Source of the DNA: Candidatus Arthromitus sp. SFB-turkey
Lineage (GTDB): Bacteria > Bacillota > Clostridia > Clostridiales > Clostridiaceae
Assembly: GCF_001655775.1 (NCBI RefSeq)
Contig: NZ_LXFF01000027.1
Location: 1 to 50,289, forward strand
Length of the DNA stretch: 50,289 nt
Reading direction: 5' to 3'
The position numbers and the translations under genes are program-made. The notes below the pieces were generated by a model, which had not been told where the DNA came from, searched no databases, and saw nothing but the letters and a program-made list of their open reading frames with translations. Within the stretch, counting starts at the first letter, position 1. The number at the start of each line of letters is the position of its first letter. This document shows, piece by piece, positions 46,043-50,289 of the stretch.

Positions 46043-46576
46043 ATGGAAAGAATTGTTGGACTTAAAGCTCCTGATTTTAAAATGACTGCAATATCAGGAG
46101 ACGGTTCTAAAGAATTAACTGTTTCTTTAAAAGATTATTCTAGAAAATGGCTTGTATTATTTTTCTACCCACTAGACTTCACTTTTGTTTGACCTACTGA
46201 AATAAGAGCCTTCAGTGAAAGGTACGATGAAATTAAAGAATGTGGAGCTGAAGTTTTAGGAGTAAGTATAGACTCTCACTTTACTCACGGAGCTTGGATT
46301 AAAAATGGTCTTGGCGAATTAAAATTTCCACTAGCTTCTGACTTAACTCACGAAGTTTCTAAAAACTACGGAGTTTATATCGAAGATTTTGGAGCTGCTC
46401 AGAGAGGAATATTTATAATTGATGATGAATCTATCATAAGATATGTATCTATTTCAGATCTAGGCGCTGGTAGAGATGTTGACGCTGTTGTTAATATTTT
46501 AAAAGCTGCTCAACAAGCTAAAGCTGGAAAATTAGTTCCTGCTAACTGGAAAGAAGGAAATTCTTTCTTAAACTAA
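46043..46576 (+). CDS. Selenocysteine peroxiredoxin (TGA at codon 50)
   Basis: A 177-residue AhpC/Prx-family peroxidase that reduces hydrogen peroxide and organic hydroperoxides. The active site reads FYPLDFTFV-[TGA]-PTE; the TGA at 46190-46192 stands exactly where the peroxidatic Cys belongs, and the frame continues with 127 well-conserved codons ([48 protein letters not shown]). I therefore translate it as Sec. The usual resolving Cys before PANW is Val, leaving only one other Cys (in KECGAE), so it is not a typical 2-Cys enzyme. ATG behind AAAGGAGA. Codons and G+C suggest high expression. A nonsense mutation or sequencing error is the alternative, but the exact position argues against it. 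Confidence 0.88.
46193..46222 (+). promoter_or_regulatory. Candidate bacterial SECIS hairpin
   Basis: Directly after the TGA, CCT-ACTGAA pairs with TTCAGT-gaa-AGG around a nine-base loop ATAAGAGCC: a 6-bp perfect stem, a bulge and a 3-bp outer stem. Position and form suit the element that recruits SelB, although the loop is nearer the TGA than in E. coli fdhF. Confidence 0.5.
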
Positions 46577-46581
46577 AAAAC

Positions 46582-46616
46582 AAAAAAGAGATGAATTTTA
46601 AATTCATCTCTTTTTT
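46582..46616. terminator. Bidirectional terminator between peroxiredoxin and TtcA-like genes
   Basis: A long stem (AAAAAAGAGATGAAT with its complement) lies between the converging genes and is flanked by A- and T-runs. Confidence 0.9.
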
Positions 46617-46624
46617 TAAAATGT

Positions 46625-47491
46625 TTATTCATACTCATCTAAATAAGAAATTTTTTCTCCATCTTTTACCCAACCAAGTATACTATCCATATTTACATTT
46701 TGAGCCGCCGAAAAAATAGATTTATCTACATGTTTATAATTTTTCTTCATACTAGAAATTAAATCTTTTATTTCATATCTTTTATTTCCAATTCTTTTCG
46801 CCGCAACCATACAAGCACAATTTAAAGCTAATATACCAGAATTTTTTATAAATGTAATAATAGATTGCTCTTCTATAAAATACATCGGTCTTATAAGCTC
46901 TATATTATCAAAATTATCTGATCTAAGCTTTGGAAGCATTGTTTTAAAATTTCCTGAGTAAAAAACATTTAAAAGTGTTGTCTCAATTACATCATTAAAA
47001 TGATGCCCTAAAGCTAACTTATTACATCCAAGTTCTCTTGCTTTTGCATACAAAAAACCTCTCCTCATACGTGCACACATATAACATGGATACTCTCTAG
47101 CAATTTTATCTACAACTAAAAACACATCTGACTCAAATATTTTTACAGGTATATTCAAATGAGCACAATTATCCTCCAATAATTTACGTATATGTTTATG
47201 ATATCCTGGATCCATTGCAATAAATTCAAGTTCAAAATTATTTCTTCCATGTCTTTTTAACTCTTGAAATAATTTAGCAAGAAGAAGAGAATCTTTTCCA
47301 CCTGAAATAGCAATTCCAATTTTATCTCCATCATTAACTAAATTATATTCATTTATTGCTTTAGTAAATTTTGTCCAAATCCTCTTTCTATATTTTTTTA
47401 TTATACTATTTTCAATCTCTTCTAAAGATTTTCTTTCCCCTTCCGGAATATGAGATTCACAATGAGAAGCAATTGTATTTCTATCGCTCAT
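46625..47491 (-). CDS. TtcA-like tRNA thiolation PP-loop protein
   Basis: A PP-loop ATPase with SGGKDS (about residue 65-70 from the chosen start) and GHHFND, plus the CxxC pair in YPCYMCARMRRG and a third Cys region NCACMVAA, as in TtcA-type enzymes that carry an iron-sulfur cluster and thiolate tRNA (2-thiocytidine at position 32). I start it at the ATG at 47491, behind AAGGAG, giving 288 aa; an upstream start at 47521 lacks a site. It is convergent with the peroxiredoxin gene and divergent from speH. Confidence 0.85.
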   Translation of the reverse strand: MSDRNTIASHCESHIPEGERKSLEEIENSIIKKYRKRIWTKFTKAINEYNLVNDGDKIGIAISGGKDSLLLAKLFQELKRHGRNNFELEFIAMDPGYHKHIRKLLEDNCAHLNIPVKIFESDVFLVVDKIAREYPCYMCARMRRGFLYAKARELGCNKLALGHHFNDVIETTLLNVFYSGNFKTMLPKLRSDNFDNIELIRPMYFIEEQSIITFIKNSGILALNCACMVAAKRIGNKRYEIKDLISSMKKNYKHVDKSIFSAAQNVNMDSILGWVKDGEKISYLDEYE

Positions 47492-47590
47492 AATAAATTT
47501 CTCCTTATGTGGAATACACAAAATAATTTAAATTTATATATTAAAAAATAAATTTATTAATTTTAATTTTAAATACTTTATTTTTTTATA

Positions 47591-47619
47591 TTGACTACGA
47601 AATAAATTTATTATATATT
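47591..47619 (+). promoter_or_regulatory. Promoter P1 for speH-speE
   Basis: TTGACT (47591-47596) and TATATT (47614-47619) are separated by 17 bp and read toward speH. Confidence 0.6.
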
Positions 47620-47633
47620 TTAAGTCAGATATA

Positions 47634-47662
47634 TTGCAAGTCAAAGTTTAATATACTATACT
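47634..47662 (+). promoter_or_regulatory. Promoter P2 for speH-speE
   Basis: TTGCAA (47634-47639) and TATACT (47657-47662) are 17 bp apart and read toward speH. The start site would lie near 47669, leaving a leader of about 140 bases. Confidence 0.55.
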
Positions 47663-47677
47663 TCAAATTGATTTTCA

Positions 47678-47727
47678 CAAGTCATTATTATATTTAATTA
47701 GAATTAGTTAAATATTGTAGTGACTTG
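47678..47727 (+). promoter_or_regulatory. Structured leader of speH
   Basis: A 50-base imperfect inverted repeat: CAAGTCA, TA and TATTTAA on the left pair with TTAAATA, TA and TGACTTG on the right, around a ten-base loop. It lies in the leader between P2 and the start, with no T tract, so it is more likely a regulatory fold or operator than a terminator. Confidence 0.5.
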
Positions 47728-47810
47728 AATTTTTGTGTTATAGAGTTTAATTATACTAAACTTTATATATTTATTAAGTAAACTTTTATTGTTTTAAGGG
47801 AGGGTGTGAA

Positions 47811-48224
47811 GTGCATACTATTAATGCATTAGGTCGTCATATTTTAGTTGAATACTATAACTGTAACAGTGAACTTTTAAAAGATCCAAAATTTATAGAA
47901 ACTCATATGAAAGAAGCTGCTATTAAAATGGGAGCGACAATCGTTGAAAGTTGCTTTCATCATTTTAACCCTTACGGCGTAAGCGGTGCTGTTATCATAT
48001 CTGAATCTCATTTAACTATTCATACATGGCCTGAATATGGTTACGCTGCTGTTGACCTATTTACTTGTGGAACTATTGACCCTTGGGTTGGGTTTGATTA
48101 TCTAGAAGAAAAACTTGATGCTGACCTTAGCGAATCAACAGAAATTCCAAGAGGACTTACTCAAAAAATTGCAAAACATGGAAAATTTGATATAAAAACT
48201 ATTTATCATAAACCTAACGATTAA
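47811..48224 (+). CDS. speH: S-adenosylmethionine decarboxylase proenzyme
   Basis: It makes decarboxylated AdoMet, the aminopropyl donor for spermidine. The proenzyme cleaves itself to form a pyruvoyl group; the site is in IISESHLTIHTWPEYGYA, and the catalytic Cys is in DLFTCG. 137 aa is the short bacterial class (SpeH/1b). The start is GTG behind GGGAGGGTG. speE follows 17 bp later. Confidence 0.95.
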   Translation: MHTINALGRHILVEYYNCNSELLKDPKFIETHMKEAAIKMGATIVESCFHHFNPYGVSGAVIISESHLTIHTWPEYGYAAVDLFTCGTIDPWVGFDYLEEKLDADLSESTEIPRGLTQKIAKHGKFDIKTIYHKPND

Positions 48225-48241
48225 AATACTGGAGGACAATA

Positions 48242-49096
48242 ATGAACTGGTTTACAGAAAAATATGATGAAAATGTTAAAATTTCATACAAAGTAGATAA
48301 ACACTTATTTCATACTCAAAGTAAATTTCAAACAATAGATGTATATAATAACGATTTATTTGGAAATTATCTAGTAATAGACGATATAATGATGGTAACA
48401 GAAAAAGATGAGTTCATATACCACGAAATGATAACTCACGTCCCAATGGCATGTAATCCTAATATTAAAGATGTATTAGTTATAGGAGCTGGAGATGGAG
48501 GTACTGTTCGTGAACTTTGTAGATATGAATCAATAAACTCAATAACAATGGTTGAAATAGATGAAGAAGTTGTTAATGCATCAATAAAATTTCTTCCAAC
48601 AATATCTAAATCTCTTAAAACAGATTCAAGAGTAAATCTTTTATTTAAAGATGGTATTGATTTTGTTAAAAATTCTTCTAATAACTCTTACGATTTAATA
48701 ATAGTTGATTCAACTGATCCTATAGGACCAGGAGAAGGATTATTTAGTATAGAATTTTATGAAAATTGTTATAGAATCTTAAGAGAAAACGGTATTCTTG
48801 TTAACCAAAGTGAAAGTCCTTATTATCCATTTAATATAAAAGAATTAAAAAGATCTTGTAATAAGATAAATAAAATATTTCCTATTTTAAATTATTATCA
48901 AGCTTTTATTCCAACATATCCTTCTGGACATTGGCTATTTGGATTTGCATCTAAATCAGTTAATCCTCTAAATGAAAATATAGATAATTGGAATAAAAAC
49001 AATATAGACACCAAATATTATAATACAGAACTTCATAGAGGAAGTTTTGCTCTTCCTAATTATGTTAAAGAAATTATAAAATCTTCAAAAATATAG
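48242..49096 (+). CDS. speE: Spermidine synthase
   Basis: It transfers the aminopropyl group from decarboxylated AdoMet to putrescine. The methyltransferase-like fold shows the start domain with NWFTEKYDENVK, the AdoMet site VIGAGDGGTVRELCRY, the VEIDEEV acidic end, and IIVDSTDPIGPGEGLFS around the catalytic Asp. 284 aa is normal. ATG behind GGAGGA. With speH it forms a two-gene spermidine operon; putrescine must come from elsewhere. Confidence 0.96.
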   Translation: MNWFTEKYDENVKISYKVDKHLFHTQSKFQTIDVYNNDLFGNYLVIDDIMMVTEKDEFIYHEMITHVPMACNPNIKDVLVIGAGDGGTVRELCRYESINSITMVEIDEEVVNASIKFLPTISKSLKTDSRVNLLFKDGIDFVKNSSNNSYDLIIVDSTDPIGPGEGLFSIEFYENCYRILRENGILVNQSESPYYPFNIKELKRSCNKINKIFPILNYYQAFIPTYPSGHWLFGFASKSVNPLNENIDNWNKNNIDTKYYNTELHRGSFALPNYVKEIIKSSKI

Positions 49097-49130
49097 CCAA
49101 AGGGAATTAAATTTAATTCCCTTTGGCTAT
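49093..49130. terminator. Bidirectional terminator after speE
   Basis: A perfect 19-bp palindromic stem (49093-49111 with 49112-49130) contains the speE stop codon and the end of the converging beta-propeller gene. Confidence 0.9.
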
Positions 49131-50289
49131 TAAAATTTAAACTCACCTAAAGAAACACCTTCAAGATTAAAAACTTTCAAACAATCATTTGTAAAAATAA
49201 ATATATTATTTTTATGTAATTTTATATAATCAATATCTATATAATCAACTACCTTAAATTCTTTATTATTATCAATTACAAATTTCAAGTCTATACCCGC
49301 TTCATCATTAACATCAAAAACATATACTCCATTAAATAATTTTTCATAATTTAAAATAAAATTACTATAAAAATTATGACTAACTTCCATAGCACTATTT
49401 ATATCAACATCATTATTATAATTATTAATATCTAATGGAAGAACTAATATATTTTTATCTCTTAAATATAAAAGTTTGCTTTCATCCATAAATGAAGGTG
49501 AATAAACTTGCTTACCTTTAATTAAATATTCATCAAATATTTTAGGATTAACTTTATCACAAACATCTATTAACATAACCTTAATTCCTATATTTTTAAT
49601 AATTTCATACACTTTATCACTTTGTAAATTCTTATATGTATCTCCTCTATTTTCACTTCCTATAGCAAGAAATTTATTATCACTTAATTTATAAATATTA
49701 TTAATAGAAGAAGATAACTTTAATTTTCCAACTTCTTTAAATTCATTACTTTTTAAATCGTAAATATAAAAATACCCATTTTTAAAAAAACCAGATGCAT
49801 AACACATATCTCCATCAAAATAAACGTTATTTATATTCTCATTTTCAAATATTCCATCTATAGAATTTATAAGTTTTAAATCCTCATCAAAAAAATAAAT
49901 CTTATTTCTATCATTATCACAAGAAACTAAAATTCTCAAATTATCCATATGTTCATTCATAAATTTTTCATTCAAAATATTACCATCAAAAGATATTTTA
50001 TCAACATAAGTCAAAATATCTTTATCAACATGAAATTTATGTAATGTTGTAAACTTTTTATCTATCATATCCTCATTGCAAACAATATATAAATCATCAA
50101 AAGACAAATGCATAAAATTAATTTTAGTTCCATTAAATTCTTGCATTTTAGGATAAATTCTATCTTTATTTAAATCTACAGAAACTACACTTATTTTATT
50201 TTCTTCTTCCTGAACTAATAAATGTATAATCCCATCCTTTTCTTTAAATAAATAATAATTCCCATCAATTGAAAATTCATTTATTTTAA
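49130..50289 (-). CDS. Beta-propeller domain protein (PF09826-like), 5'-truncated by the window
   Basis: The frame stays open to the window edge, so the N-terminus lies beyond 50289; an internal ATG at 50146 has no ribosome site and is not the likely start. The visible 386 residues hold repeated four-strand blades and match the secreted beta-propeller family PF09826: TTLHKFHVD, LRILVSCDND, IYFFDEDLKLI, VMLIDVCDKVNPKIFDEYLI, LLYLRDKNILVLPLDI and GVYVFDVND. Members are extracellular proteins with an N-terminal signal and inhibitor-like region; function is poorly known. It converges on speE, sharing a terminator. Confidence 0.75.
   Translation of the reverse strand, partial: KINEFSIDGNYYLFKEKDGIIHLLVQEEENKISVVSVDLNKDRIYPKMQEFNGTKINFMHLSFDDLYIVCNEDMIDKKFTTLHKFHVDKDILTYVDKISFDGNILNEKFMNEHMDNLRILVSCDNDRNKIYFFDEDLKLINSIDGIFENENINNVYFDGDMCYASGFFKNGYFYIYDLKSNEFKEVGKLKLSSSINNIYKLSDNKFLAIGSENRGDTYKNLQSDKVYEIIKNIGIKVMLIDVCDKVNPKIFDEYLIKGKQVYSPSFMDESKLLYLRDKNILVLPLDINNYNNDVDINSAMEVSHNFYSNFILNYEKLFNGVYVFDVNDEAGIDLKFVIDNNKEFKVVDYIDIDYIKLHKNNIFIFTNDCLKVFNLEGVSLGEFKF

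Noticed and set aside
46190-46192. TGA read as Trp (alternative genetic code) in the peroxiredoxin gene
   Set aside because: TGG is used for Trp throughout, TGA ends the gene at 4389-4712, and Trp at this active site would inactivate the enzyme; Sec explains the position.

Overview
The window is very AT-rich (roughly a quarter G+C by eye) and reads as chromosome of a spore-forming, low-GC Clostridia-type Firmicute. Pointers are the spore maturation pair spmA/spmB, a GlnRS alongside a mupirocin-resistant-type IleRS, strong AGGAGG ribosome sites, frequent TTG/GTG starts and Firmicute-type TTGACA-N17-TATAAT promoters. Segmented filamentous bacteria or a relative would fit the extreme AT bias and the many small unfamiliar genes, but nothing here proves it. 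The genetic code is standard: TGG encodes Trp throughout and TGA terminates at least one gene. I see no transposon, phage, CRISPR array or rRNA.

Layout. 1-4.2 kb: two coupled, unrecognised helical proteins (903 and 451 aa). 4.4-11 kb: a small unknown gene, manA, tRNA-Leu(GAG), a lytic transglycosylase, coaE, polA, divergent rmuC and a 54-aa Cys-rich small protein. 11-14 kb: a degenerate nSTAND3-like NTPase and a membrane acyltransferase. 14-19.4 kb: amidohydrolase, TspO-like protein, rhomboid-like protein, pepD and a four-S1-domain protein with an unusual leader. 19.5-20.6 kb: two small tandem paralogues with a shared membrane segment. 20.7-25 kb: kbl, threonine-dehydrogenase-like SDR, aminopeptidase P and lgt in one run, then divergent queD-folE. 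25.9-28.1 kb: spmA-spmB followed by three small or unknown membrane genes. 28.2-32.4 kb: ileS and a CcpA-like regulator. 32.5-33.2 kb: two small glycine-rich membrane proteins plus a broken third copy. 33.3-38.9 kb: a large anchored beta-rich protein and a copper operon (DUF4250-copA-lipoprotein nuclease-copZ). 38.9-42.7 kb: a 57-aa membrane peptide gene, a doubly degenerate UvrD/LexA-like fusion and a GHL10-amidase wall enzyme. 42.7-50.3 kb: glnS, a DUF2238-like membrane protein, TetR regulator, a peroxiredoxin with an in-frame TGA, a TtcA-like thiolase, speH-speE, and a beta-propeller protein cut by the window edge.

The most notable item is the peroxiredoxin at 46043-46576. The peroxidatic Cys codon is TGA in an otherwise perfect family motif, with a hairpin directly behind it, so it is very probably a selenoprotein that ordinary gene calling would miss. 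Next come two proteins that keep the fold signatures of NTPases but have lost key residues (11239-12900 and 39199-40266), the small-protein paralogue families, and several unusual leaders (S1-domain gene, ileS, speH).
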